Assembly: GCF_910592395.1 (NCBI RefSeq)
Contig: NC_088320.1
Coordinates: 10,296,001-10,360,000 of the forward strand
DNA: 64,000 nucleotides
From: Lineus longissimus
Taxonomy: Eukaryota; Nemertea; Pilidiophora; Heteronemertea; Lineidae
Reading direction: 5' to 3'
The notes below the pieces were generated by a model that made no database searches, was not told the DNA's origin, and saw only the letters and a list, made by a program, of their open reading frames with translations. A program made the translations under genes and the position numbers. Shown piece by piece: positions 1-10,911 of this stretch. Position 1 is the first letter of the stretch; every line of letters begins with the position of its first letter.

Positions 1-11
1 CCTTCTTGTCA

Positions 12-26
12 AGGTCACAGAGGTCA
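12..26 (+). promoter_or_regulatory. Perfect DR3 nuclear-receptor half-site pair
   Basis: AGGTCA-CAG-AGGTCA, a direct repeat of the consensus half-site with 3-bp spacing. DR3 is the arrangement known for VDR/PXR-type receptors. The match is seen directly; binding is inference. It lies inside a mobile element. Confidence 0.5.
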
Positions 27-325
27 AATGGCGTAAATTTGCCGTCAGGCCGTAACTATGGCACGTTTCTTAACTGCAATGACTATTGATCACAAATTAA
101 GTACACATGTACCCCTTGGTCAGGTGATCTCAGGTACCGAAGTTTGGTGCGATCTGATTTGCCGTTTGGCCTCCAGGGAGGGGGCCAAATCCTAAATTCT
201 TCAAAATGCCATTATTCCTAGTAATGACTTGCCCGATTGGCACCAATTTTATATCATAGGTACATCTAATTCTAACAACCATTCAATGTGTCACCCGGGT
301 CTTCTTTGATTTGACCTACTTTTCA

Positions 326-340
326 AGGTCACAGAGGTCG
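326..340 (+). promoter_or_regulatory. Near-perfect DR3 site
   Basis: AGGTCA-CAG-AGGTCG, with one mismatch in the second half-site. Same internal sub-repeat of the mobile element as 12-26. Confidence 0.35.
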
Positions 341-490
341 AATGTACTGTAAATTGGCCATTTTGGGGAAATTGTAATTGCTTGGACCTACATCAAACCT
401 AACACTACATGACACAATACCATGCTCTTTATCCATCTTTCCACCACATGAGGTGAGCACAATGGCCCTGGCCATTTCATTTTATTTCAG

Positions 491-978
491 CAGGTGAATT
501 CAAGAGAAAAGTATCTGAATTACGAGCGAGAATGTTAGCAAAGACTGAAAGTGATGGTTTTTGTTTGAATTGGGAGGGGGCTAAACAAAAAAAGAGGGGG
601 GTAACATACGGGTTTGTTAAAGTAAGTTTTTTGGATAAGCCGGTCACAATGACGGCACATCGTGCGATGTTTTTGTGTGACCATGATGAATTGAAATTCA
701 AAACTGGCGCAGGTTATCATATAAGTCATCATTGTCATAATCCTCTGTGCGTGAAAGTCGAGCACTTGACAATAGAAAGAGGAAGGGTCAATCAAAGTAG
801 AAAAAGGTGCAATGCCAAGAAAGTCTGTGCAGGCCATGGCAACTGCCCTAAATGCATTTTTCCTGGTAAGCTATATGTTGAAGTTGAAAGAAAATATCAT
901 TATATTGAATTGACATTTGAAAGTTTTCTTACCGCCATGGCAACCTCTTGGATGTCTTGGTGGCTGGTTGGATCTTGA
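491..978 (+). CDS. His-Cys-box (I-PpoI-like) endonuclease, unit 1
   Basis: Predicted zinc-bound His-Me finger nuclease. The exon follows a strong acceptor (TTTATTTCAG) with a NAGNAG choice. The first Met is at 532 and gives 148 residues. Counting from it: His66 (metal-activating), Cys68, Cys73, His78, Asn87 (metal ligand), Cys93, Cys99, His102, Cys108, with Cys11 upstream. Spacing His-x-Cys-x4-Cys-x4-His-x8-Asn-x5-Cys equals that of I-PpoI (H98, C100, C105, H110, N119, C125), so both zinc sites and the active site look complete. Downstream of Cys108 lies a GTAAG donor-like site, so the true C-terminus is uncertain. The tail overlaps the convergent transposase. The upstream exon is missing here because a mobile element replaced it. 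This is the only copy with both an open frame and all ligands. Confidence 0.75.
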
Positions 979-3319
979 AGGATCGCCGAAAGTAGGAGTG
1001 GTCATAGTTTCTGCTGTTTGGGTCGAGACATTTCCACTCTGGTACAGGCGGTCTGTCTCGTCGTGCAACAGCCTTCTTGACAGCCTTCCTTCGCAAGTCC
1101 GGCATTGTTATCATCACGTTTCTTGTAGTCACCACCCCTGGTTTTGTTTTTCTTTTTCGTGAAGTAATCTGTTCCCCTGATGTTTTTCAAAACACCAGCT
1201 AACTTCTGGTGTCTAGCACTCCGTTGGTACCTGACTGTGTACTGCCTGTTCATTGCAATTCTGTCCAGCGCTTTCATTGGGCGGCAACAAGTATCGACTT
1301 CGATGTTGAACCACTTTAGTTTCCGTCGTCCGCTCTCGGCTATGTTATGGTTCATTCTGTGGGCTGCTGAATGGATACGAGGGGTTGAGTTCCTGCTCCT
1401 GGTCACAATCTTAGGATCGCTGGCCGACAGACCTCGATTCTTGGACAAACCCCTGGGTTGTCACGCCAAGACTCAGCTGCCGCAACGCTCCTTTACTAAG
1501 ACATACCTCCAAAACGAGATGTACCAAGTTCTTGTCAATCACTGTCATTTTAAACTTGGGAATCTCACCGTAAGATGACCATCGTGTTGATTTGTGCCAC
1601 CAAGAACCAGTTGTGCCTGAGCACAGTGAGAATTCGTTCTGTGGACAACCAGTGCAGTCACCACCATAACAGTTCACAACACAGGCAACAGTGTCATACA
1701 GGTATCCCATGATCCTGTCGAGATCACCGTTGCAGCGCTTGAATAGAGATTGCAAAATCTTGGATGACCTTACCCTAAGATCATTCAGAAACATTGTTTT
1801 TAACAGTGTTCTCTCCTCTGCAGTACGTCCCGGGAACATACCTTTACTGAATTCAGCTCTATGTCCTGCACGCGTCTGGGCTTGATGCAAATGTATAGAG
1901 TCAAGTTGATGCTTCACTGTGAATAAGCCGCCGAAGAGCTTTTTTGTTGCATCAGTTAACCCTTTGAATGAACTGTAATCACCATCTGTAGTCAAATGTT
2001 CTACATGTAGGCCCTGTTTCTCAAAAGTCTCGGCAAATGCAACCCCAAGATCATATTCTCTGAATGCATCTGCCTCAGGAAAGTTAGCCGTGCACTTCGA
2101 GTGTCGTTCGTCAACATTTGTGCCAGTGGCACCACATTTAACTTCAAAACCTTTCGCCCGCATTGCAGCCCCTATCCAGCAGAGTTTTGTTTTAACCTCA
2201 ATATCAATGATTTTGTGTTCATCTGTCACATTTTCAACACATAATCCAGTCATTGTGCTCGCACAACGGCCCATCTTGTTCCTCGAAGTGAGGTGTAAAC
2301 TATTATAGCGTCCATCAGCTTGGACATTGATTCCTGTGTCGTCCTGATTTCTTAGGCGCAGTATCCTTTTCAAGTTCTCGCGTATGTCTGCCATATCGGC
2401 CACATTCATTTTAACAGTTTCATCACCAACTTTATTTGCCTGCCTGCACACCCCCTGCTTACGTACCTCTCCATATTTGAATATCGGCTGACAGTTCACG
2501 TGATATTCGCTATGGGCCCTGTTAACGTCGTTGAGCACATCCATCAGTTTGGTTGTCTGAACAACGAAACTCTCGTGATCATGCTCCATGGTCTCATCTG
2601 GTATCTCCATCTCATCATCAGTATCTTCTTTCATGTTGACCCGTAGTAAGTTGACATTCTTGGCAGTACGGTTATTAACTCTTTCAGTGCCCAGGATTTG
2701 GGCATTTTTGGGCATTGTCACTACCCAAAATCTCACAAAAATAATTGAGATACACTCATCAAAATTCTTCAAAACCTTTGTCTTTACCTCCTGTTTCAAT
2801 AAAACAGCAGTAATAAGTAGGGGCATACTAGGATTATGTTCTAAATTTTTTTGAGGGAGTGGTATTTTTGGCCGATTTTCACCATTTTTCACCTAAAATG
2901 AGGGGTGGCAAACCCCACCCCACCCTCTCAGTCGAAAAAATTATTCAATTTGGACGCCCCAGGCCAGAGAAACCATATGAACCACATTTGAGTAGCTGGG
3001 GACATCTGGTGTCGTCTGGAGGAACTAAAATACCTTAATATTTAGGACGTACATGTACGTCCTTGGCACTGAAAGAGTTAATATCCGGTATATGTCTTTT
3101 GCCGTCGTGTCCCATCGTTGTGACCTGTCCGTACACCTGGGGCGTGAGTTGTCTCCATGCGGGTTGTAGGCCTACTTCTCGTTCGTCGTCGCTCACCACC
3201 TCGACACCTCCACTCCGCACGTGTCCGCTCTTGAACATTGTTCTCGTTGCTGCATTCGATGCCCTAGCGCGCCTCGGACAACCCTGTTTTCCTATCAATC
3301 TCCTCGCCTTTGTCCTCAT
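900..3319 (-). pseudogene. Mutator-like DDE transposase, unit 1, broken
   Basis: Reads from Met at 3319 down to a stop at 900-902. Recognisable parts: a basic N-terminus (MRTKARRLIGKQG); an acidic linker; the catalytic core with ADGRYNS (first Asp, near 2,310), TTDGDYSSF (second Asp, near 1,985) and a cysteine-rich stretch CYGGDCTGCPQNEF; and a basic tail. The layout fits the metazoan Mutator-like transposase domain (PF20700 type); that assignment is from family memory. Lesions: a 399-bp MITE inserted in the N-terminal part; about 215 bp lost, including the CxxC segment and helical region; and 2 bp lost where other units read GVESKNR (probable catalytic Glu). The long open frame here (1,411-2,892) begins inside the MITE and is not a native start. 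Confidence 0.7.
2679..3077. mobile_element. piggyBac-type MITE with TTAA target duplication
   Basis: Unit 2 shows the empty site (GTTATTAATATCC). Here it is opened between TTAA copies at 2,675-2,678 and 3,078-3,081. The ends are perfect 13-bp inverted repeats, CTCTTTCAGTGCC and GGCACTGAAAGAG. Length 399 bp, no coding capacity. An 18-bp perfect palindrome, GGACGTACATGTACGTCC, lies just inside the right end. TTAA duplication with ends of this kind is typical of piggyBac-like MITEs. Confidence 0.85.
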
Positions 3320-3375
3320 CTTGTCTTGTCTTTTCGTAACTTGTCTTTCTTTGCCTAAAATCGTACTCCTAGGAG

Positions 3376-3893
3376 ATGTCTATTTCGGGATGCTTCCTTC
3401 AACAGACTGAAAATACACAAGAAAGGACAAGAGATTACAAAAGGGTGGATGTTGATAGGACAATAGCGATGACAATGGTTGCTGTTGTGGAAGTGTCAGA
3501 CTTGGATGTGACAGACAGGGAGATAACATATGGGTTAATCTTTTTGTCATTTCACACCTTACTAACAAGCTTGCCATGCTTATAATGCATCATATATTTG
3601 TTGTTTTTCAAATTTCAGACAAAGTTCATATTGTTCGATTTGAAATTTTGACATTTTCAGCATGATACCACTGTCACAACCTTGGAACATCCTTTAAAAA
3701 GACAACTTTTTTCCAAAAAATTGAAATTTTTGAATATTTGTCATGAATTAAAATTGTTTCAAATTCCTATTTCAGATTGACTGTAGACCACTGGTGATTT
3801 GTCGAAGATTTGGTACCATTCGATTCAGAATTCTACGAGTTAATGAGCTTAACTTGAAGACAGTCTGTAAACAATTTGAAGACGAAATATAAG
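3376..3893 (+). other. Leader of the unit 2 endonuclease gene: 69-aa ORF and internal exon candidate
   Basis: Starts 56 bases from the transposase Met on the other strand. A 69-codon ORF (MSISGCFLQQ..., 3,376-3,585) is open in every unit. A second block, 3,776-3,893, is bounded by a good acceptor (CCTATTTCAG) and donor (AAG/GTAGGT) and has one open frame that ends in TAA just before the donor. I infer these are 5' exons, possibly untranslated, of the endonuclease transcript. No protein family recognised. Confidence 0.35.
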
Positions 3894-4433
3894 GTAGGTT
3901 GTCCGTATCGGACAAAATTTTAAAACGTTAATAGCTCGCTCAAATCAAGTTCATTTTTGATGAAACTTGGTTATGTTAGTCAAGACATCTCAAATGCTTG
4001 GGAAAAGGCATATTTTATTGATATCTCAAGATGATCCCTCTTATTTAGAGGGTTTTGGGTTACAGGTCAAAAATAGTAAATGAGCTCTGAAATCCACAAA
4101 AACCGTTTGAATTGGCTGAAATGTGTTGAGAATGTGTGGACATATCATGGAAATTGGAAAATGTGGAAAAAAAGAAAATTCTCAAATTTAACCCCCCCCC
4201 CCTGTCCTACAGGGCTTTTAGTGAAAATGCCAAAAATTGAAATTTTCAAAAAATTTCAAATAATTTCAAATTCTTCTATTTTTTTTGGCTAGATATGTTT
4301 CATAACAATCATCAATTGTGAATAGTATTGAGAGTGTTGATTGTTTTGCATGTTATTTTCATTTTGGGAGGTGTCGGGCACAGAGCACGCTGGGTTGCAG
4401 GGTACCAAGCTTTCACTGATTTTTTTATTTCAG
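3894..4433 (+). other. Probable intron before the unit 2 endonuclease exon
   Basis: AT-rich, non-coding, between the GTAGGT donor and the TTTTTTTATTTCAG acceptor. Contains a poly-C run (about 4,192-4,202) whose length differs between units, and several AAATTTCAAA-type short repeats. No other feature seen. Confidence 0.4.
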
Positions 4434-4942
4434 CAGGTGAATTCAAGAGAAAAGTATCTGAATTACGAGCGAGAATGTTAGCAAAGACTCAAAGTGATGG
4501 TTTTTGTTTGAATTGGGAGGGGGCTAAACAAAAAAAGAGGGGGGTAACATACGGGTTTGTTAAAGTAAGTTTTTTAGATAAGCCGGTCACAATGACGGCA
4601 CATCGTGCGATGTTTTTGTGTGACCATGATGAATTGAAATTCAAAATTGGCGCAGGCTATCATATAAGTCATCTTTTTCATAATCCTTTGTGCGTGAAAG
4701 TCGAGCACTTGACAATAGAAAGAGGAAGGGTCAATCAAAGTAGAAAAAGGTGCAATGCCAAGAAAGTATGTGCAGGCCATGGCAACCGCCCTAAATGCAT
4801 TTTTCCTGGTAAGCTATATGTTGAAGTTGAAAGAAAATATCATTATATTGAATTGACATTTGAAAGTTTTCTTACCGCGATGGCAACCTCTTGGATGTCT
4901 TGGTGGCTGCATGGTTGGATCTTGAAGGATCGCCGAAAGTAG
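4434..4942 (+). CDS. His-Cys-box endonuclease, unit 2, zinc ligand lost
   Basis: Open from the acceptor to the stop at 4942; first Met within the exon at 4475. Same domain as unit 1, but the ligand equivalent to I-PpoI Cys100 is Phe (HISHLFHNPLC; TTT for TGT). The first zinc site should fail, so this copy is probably inactive though uninterrupted. The last 100 bases overlap the convergent transposase. A GTAAG donor-like site at 4,809 faces another on the minus strand at 4,875. Confidence 0.65.
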
Positions 4943-7087
4943 GAGTGGTCATAGTTTCTGCTGTTTGGGTCGAGACATTTCCACTCTGGTACAGGCGGTC
5001 TGTCTCGTCGTGCAACAGCCTTCTTGACAGCCTTCCTTCGCAAGTCCGGCATTGTTATCATCACATGTTTCTTGTAGTCACCACCCCTGGTTTTGTTTTT
5101 CTTTTTCGTGAAGTAATCTGTTGCCCTGATGTTTTTCAAAACACCAGCTAACTTCTGATGTCTAGCACTCCGTTGGTACCTGACTGTGTACTGCCTGTTC
5201 ATTGCAATTCTGTCCAGCGCTTTCATTGGGCGGCAACAAGTATCGACTTCGATGTTGAACCACTTTAGTTTCCGTCGTCCGCTCTCGGCTATGTTATGGT
5301 TCATTCTGTGGGCTGCTGAATGGATACGAGGGGTTGAGTTCCTGCTCCTGGTCACAATCTTAGGATCGCTGGCCGACAGACCTCGATTCTTGGACTCAAC
5401 CCCCTGGGTTGTCACGCCAAGACTCAGCTGCCGCAACGCTCCTTTACTAAGACATACCTCCAAAACGAGATGTACCAAGTTCTTGTCAATCACTGTCATT
5501 TTAAACTTGGGAATCTCACCGTAAGATGACCATCGTGTTGATTTGTGCCACCAAGAACCAGTTGTGCCTGAGCACAGTGAGAATTCGTTCTGTGGACAAC
5601 CAGTGCAGTCACCACCATAACAGTTCACAACACAGGCAACAGTGTCATACAGGTATCCCATGATCCTGTCGAGATCACCGTTGCAGCGCTTGAATAGAGA
5701 TTGCAAAATCTTGGATGACCTTACCCTAAGATCATTCAGAAACGTTGTTTTTAACAGTGTTCTCTCCTCTGCAGTACGTCCCGGGAACATACCTTTACTG
5801 AATTCAGCTCTATGTCCTGCAGGCGTCTGGGCTTGATGCAAATGTATAGAGTCAAGTTGATGCTTCACCGTGAATAAGCCGCCGAAGAGCTTTTTTGTTG
5901 CATCAGTTAACCCTTTGAATGAACTGTAATCACCATCTGTAGTCAAATGTTCTACATGTAGGCCCTGTTTCTCAAAAGTCTCGGCAAATGCAACCCCAAG
6001 ATCATATTCTCTGAATGCATCTGCCTCAGGAAAGTTAGCCGTGCACTTTGAGTGTCGAGTGTTGTTCGTCAACATTTGTGCCAGTGGCACCACATTTAAC
6101 TTCAAAACCTTTCGCCCGCATTCCAGCCCCTATCCAGCAGAGTTTTGTTTTAACCTCAATATCAATGATTTTTTATCATCTGTCACATTTTCAACACATA
6201 ATCCAGTCATTGTGCTCGCACAACGGCCCATCTTGTTCCTCGAAGTGAGGTGTAAACTATTATAGCGTCCATCAGCTTGGACATTGATTCCTGTGTCGTC
6301 CTGATTTCTTAGGCGCAGTATCCTTTTCAAGTTCTCGCGTATGTCTGCCATATCGGCCACATTCATTTTAACTGTTTCATCACCAACTTTATTTGCCTGC
6401 TTTTGCATGATACTCCTACAGGGGGGCGGGATTCCCATCATGCTCAGTATGTAATTCATACTCTCGTTGCCAATCATTGTGTCCTGCAACGCAATCTGTA
6501 ATGCATGATTTGGAAGAGCGGCCCTTTCGTCCGCGCTTACCAGTGTCTATGTCCTCAAAAAGTTTATACAATTTCGAATCAAAACCACAGTTTTTACACA
6601 CCACAGTGACTGAACAACACACCCCCTGCTTACGTACCTCTCCATATTTGAATATCGGCTGACAGTTCACGTGATATTCACTATGGGCCCTGTTAACGTC
6701 GTTGAGCACATCCATCAGTTTGGTTGTCTGAACAACGAAACTCTCGTGATCATGCTCCATGGTCTCATCTGGTATCTCCATCTCATCATCAGTATCTTCT
6801 TTCATGTTGACCCGTAGTAAGTTGACATTCTTGGCAGTACGGTTATTAATATCCGGTATGTGTCTTTTGCCGTCGTGTCCCATCGTTGTGACCTGTCCGT
6901 ACACCTGGGGCGTGAGTTGTCTCCATGCGGGTTGTAGGCCTACTTCTCGTTCGTCGTCGCTCACCACCTCGACACCTCCACTCCGCACGTGTCCGGTCTT
7001 GAACATTGTTCTCGTTGCTGCATTCGATGCCCTAGCGCGCCTCGGACAACCCTGTTTTCCTATCAATCTCCTCGCCTTTGTCCTCAT
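4843..7087 (-). pseudogene. Mutator-like DDE transposase, unit 2, frameshifted
   Basis: Most complete copy in length. From Met at 7087: basic start, acidic linker, a VVCKNCGFDSKLY zinc-like CxxC, then a frame change near 6,500. Next comes a helical segment (GNESMNYILSMMGIPPP) leading to ADGRYNS (first Asp). A 1-bp loss near 6,170 and a 7-bp tandem insertion near 6,051-6,063 shift the frame out and back. The remaining 420 codons (6,105-4,843) run through TTDGDYSSF (second Asp), CYGGDCTGC and GVESKNRGL (Glu near 5,396, probable catalytic Glu) to a Lys/Arg-rich tail. The family (PF20700-like Mutator transposase) is inferred from this motif order. Converges with, and overlaps, the endonuclease gene. 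Confidence 0.75.
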
Positions 7088-7143
7088 CTTGTCTTGTCTT
7101 TTCGTAACTTGTCTTTCTTTGCTTAAAATCGTACTCCTAGGAG

Positions 7144-7664
7144 ATGTCTATTTCGGGATGCTTCCTTCAACAGACTGAAAATACACAAGAAAGGACAAGA
7201 GATTACAAAAGGGTGGATGTTGATAGGACAATAGCGATGACAATGATTGCTGTTGTGGAAGTGTCAGACTTGGATGTGACAGACAGGGAGATAACATATG
7301 GGTTAATCTTTTTGTCATTTCACACCTTACTAACAAGCTTGCCATGCTTATAATGCATCATATATTTGTTGTTTTTCAAATTTCAGACAAAGTTCATATT
7401 GTTCGATTTGAAATTTTGACATTTTCAGCATGATACCACTGTCACAACCTTGGAACATCCTTTAAAAAGACAACTTTTTTCCAAAAAATTGAAATTTTTG
7501 AATATTTGTCATGAATTAAAATTGTTTCAAATTCCTATTTCAGATTGACTGTAGACCACTGGTGATTTGTCGAAGATTCGGTACCATTCGATTAAGAATT
7601 CTACGAGTTAATGAGCTTAACTTGAAGACAGTCTGTATTAAACAATTTGAAGACGAAATATAAG
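7144..7664 (+). other. Leader of the unit 3 endonuclease gene
   Basis: 69-codon ORF at 7,144-7,353, and an exon candidate at 7,544-7,664 (121 nt, CCTATTTCAG acceptor, GTAGGT donor). The exon carries an extra ATT triplet compared with units 1 and 4, so its open frame is kept. The perfect palindrome CTCCTAGGAG (7,134-7,143) sits immediately before the ATG, in the 56-bp gap between the divergent ORFs. Confidence 0.35.
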
Positions 7665-8201
7665 GTAGGTTGTCCGTATCGGACAAAATTTTAAAACGTT
7701 AATAGCTCGCTCAAATCAAGTTCATTTTTGATGAAACTTGGTTATGTTAGTCAAGACATCTCAAATGCTTGGGAAAAGGCATATTTCATTGATATCTCAA
7801 GATGATCCCTCTTATTTAGAGGGTTTTTGGTTACAGGTCAAAAATAGTAAATGAGCTCTGAAATCCACAAAAACCGTTTGAATTGGCTGAAATGTGTTGA
7901 GAATGTGTGGACATATCATGGAAATTGGAAAATGTGGAAAAAAAGAAAATTCTCAAATTTAACCCCCCCCCGTCCTACAGGGCTTTTAGTGAAAATGCCA
8001 AAAATTGAAATTTTCAAAAAATTTCAAATAATTTCAAATTCTTCTACTTTTTTGGGCTAGATATGTTTCATAACAATCATCAATTGTGAATAGTATTGAG
8101 AGTGTTGATTGTTTTGCATGTTATTTTCATTTTGGGAGGTGTCGGGCACAGAGCACGCTGGGTTGCAGGGTACCAAGCTTTCACTGATTTTTTTATTTCA
8201 G
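7665..8201 (+). other. Probable intron before the unit 3 endonuclease exon
   Basis: Same layout as 3,894-4,433, with a shorter poly-C run (about 7,963-7,970). No gene seen. Confidence 0.4.
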
Positions 8202-8711
8202 CAGGTGAATTCAAGAGAAAATTATCTGAATTACGAGCGAGAATGTTAGCAAAGACTCAAAGTGATGGTTTTTGTTTGAATTGGGAGGGGGCTAAACAAA
8301 AAAAAGAGGGGGGTAACATACAGGTTTGTTAAAGTAAGTTTTTTGGATAAGCCGGTCACAATGACGGCACATCGTGCGATGTTTTTGTGTGACCATGATG
8401 AATTGAAATTCAAAATTGGCGCAGGTTATCATATAAGTCATCTTTGTCATAATCCTTTGTGCGTGAAAGTCGAGCACTTGACAATAGAAAGAGGAAGGGT
8501 CAATCAAAGTAGAAAAAGGTGCAATGCCAAGAAAGTCTGTGCAGGCCATGGCAACCGCCCTAAATGCATTTTTCCTGGTAAGCTATATGTTGAAGTTGAA
8601 AGAAAATATCATTATATTGAATTGACATTTGAAAGTTTTCTTACCGCGATGGCAACCTCTTGGATGTCTTGGTGGCTGCATGGTTGGATCTTGAAGGATC
8701 GCCGAAAGTAG
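8202..8711 (+). pseudogene. His-Cys-box endonuclease, unit 3, frameshifted
   Basis: The A run after GGGGCTAAAC is eight long instead of seven (about 8,297-8,304). This breaks the frame 5' of the zinc domain. The downstream part (8,343-8,711) keeps every ligand, including the Cys that unit 2 lost. The same insertion is in unit 4. Confidence 0.75.
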
Positions 8712-10855
8712 GAGTGGTCATAGTTTCTGCTGTTTGGGTCGAGACATTTCCACTCTGGTACAGGCGGTCTGTCTCGTCGTGCAACAGCCTTCTTGACAGC
8801 CTTCCTTCGCAAGTCCGGCATTGTTATCATCACATGTTTCTTGTAGTCACCACCCCTGGTTTTGTTTTTTTTTTCGTGAAGTAATCTGTTGCCCTGATGT
8901 TTTTCAAAACACCAGCTAACTTCTGGTGTCTAGCACTCCGTTGGTACCTGACTGTGTACTGCCTGTTCATTGCAATTCTGTCCAGCGCTTTCATTGGGCG
9001 GCAACAAGTATCGACTTCGATGTTGAACCACTTTAGTTTCCGTCGTCCGCTCTCGGCTATGTTATGGTTCATTCTGTGGGCTGCTGAATGGATACGAGGG
9101 GTTGAGTTCCTGCTCCTGGTCACAATCTTAGGATCGCTGGCCGACAGACCTCGATTCTTGGACTCAACCCCCTGGGTTGTCACGCCAAGACTCAGCTGTC
9201 GCAACGCTCCTTTACTAAGGCATACCTCCAAAACGAGATGTACCAAGTTCTTGTCAATCACTGTCATTTTAAACTTGGGGATCTCACCGTAAGATGACCA
9301 TCGTGTTGATTTGTGCCACCAAGAACCAGTTGTGCCTGAGCACAGTTAGAATTCGTTCTGTGGACAACCAGTGCAGTCACCACCATAACAGTTCACAACA
9401 CAGGCAACAGTGTCATACAGGTATCCCATGATCCTGTCGAGATCACCGTTGCAGCACTTGAATAGAGATTGCAAAATCTTGGATGACCTTACCATAAGAT
9501 CATTCAGAAACGTTGTTTTTAACAGTGTTCTCTCCTCTGCAGTACGTCCCGGGAACATACCTTTACTGAATTCAGCTCTATGTCCTGCACGCGTCTGGGC
9601 TTGATGCAAATGTATAGAGTCAAGTTGATGCTTCACCGTGAATAAGCCGCCGAAGAGCTTTTTTGTTGCATCAGTTAACCCTTTGAATGAACTGGAATCA
9701 CCATCTGTAGTCAAATGTTCTACATGTAGGCCCTGTTTCTCAAAAGTCTCGGCAAATACAACCCCAAGATCATATTCTCTGAATGCATCTGCCTCAGGAA
9801 AGTTAGCCGTGCACTTTGAGTGTCGAGTGTTGTTCGTCAACATTTGTGCCAGTGGCACCACATTTAACTTCAAAACCTTTCGCCCGCATTCCAGCCCCTA
9901 TCCAGCAGAGTTTTGTTTTAACCTCAATATCAATGATTTTTTATCATCTGTCACATTTTCAACACATAATCCAGTCATTGTGCTCGCACAACGGCCCATC
10001 TTGTTCCTCGAAGTGAGGTGTAAACTATTATAGCGTCCATCAGCTTGGACATTGATTCCTGTGTCGTCCTGATTTCTTAGGCGCAGAATCCTTTTCAAGT
10101 TCTCGCGTATGTCTGCCATATCGGCCACATTCATTTTAACTGTTTCATCACCAACTTTATTTGCCTGCTTTTGCATGATACTCCTACAGGGGGGCGGGAT
10201 TCCCATCATGCTCAGTATGTAATTCATACTCTCGTTGCCAATCATTGTGTCCTGCAACGCAATCTGTAATGCATGATTTGGAAGAGCGGCCCTTTCGTCC
10301 GCGCTTACCAGTGTCTATGTCCTCAAAAAGTTTATACAATTTCGAATCAAAACCACAGTTTTTACACACCACAGTGACTGAACAACACACCCCCTGCTTA
10401 CGTACCTCTCCATATTTGAATATCGGCTGACAGTTCACGTGATATTCGCTATGGGCCCTGTTAACGTCGTTGAGCACATCCATCAGTTTGGTTGTCTGAA
10501 CAACGAAACTCTCGTGATCATGCTCCATGGTCTCATCTGGTATCTCCATCTCATCATCAGTATCTTCTTTCATGTTGACCCGTAGTAAGTTGACATTCTT
10601 GGCAGTACGGTTATTAATATCCGGTATGTGTCTTTTGCCGTCGTGTCCCATCGTTGTGACCTGTCCGTACACCTGGGGCGTGAGTTGTCTCCATGCGGGT
10701 TGTAGGCCTACTTCTCGTTCGTCGTCGCTCACCACCTCGACACCTCCACTCCGCACGTGTCCGGTCTTGAACATTGTTCTCGTTGCTGCATTCGATGCCC
10801 TAGCGCGCCTCGGACAACCCTGTTTTCCTATCAATCTCCTCGCCTTTGTCCTCAT
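8612..10855 (-). pseudogene. Mutator-like DDE transposase, unit 3
   Basis: Carries the three frame breaks of unit 2, plus an in-frame TAA (plus-strand TTA at 9,346-9,348) right after the CPQNEF motif, splitting the core into 9,873-9,346 and 9,267-8,830. GVESKNR is present. A T-run change near 8,866-8,874 adds a further shift before the basic tail. Confidence 0.75.
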
Positions 10856-10911
10856 CTTGTCTTGTCTTTTCGTAACTTGTCTTTCTTTGCTTAAAATCGT
10901 ACTCCTAGGAG

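Larger units (their letters stand above)
1..480. mobile_element. 3' part of the DR3-bearing foldback-ended element (copy 2)
   Basis: Nearly base-for-base match to 19,634-20,117, ending in the same GAGGTGAGC-like terminus followed by GGCCATTTCAT. It is cut at the window edge and joins directly to the splice acceptor of the first endonuclease exon at 481-490. It has therefore replaced the leader and intron that precede that exon in the later units. No coding potential seen. Family name not known to me. Confidence 0.8.

Noticed and set aside
1411-2892. 493-codon transposase ORF taken at face value
   Set aside because: Its first about 70 codons come from the inserted MITE and its last 11 from a frameshift. 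The native start is at 3319.
6480-6545. A 45-bp intron explaining the frame change near 6,500
   Set aside because: GTAAGC and TTACAG-like ends exist, but the interval is very short and other lesions in the same copy make a simple frameshift likelier.
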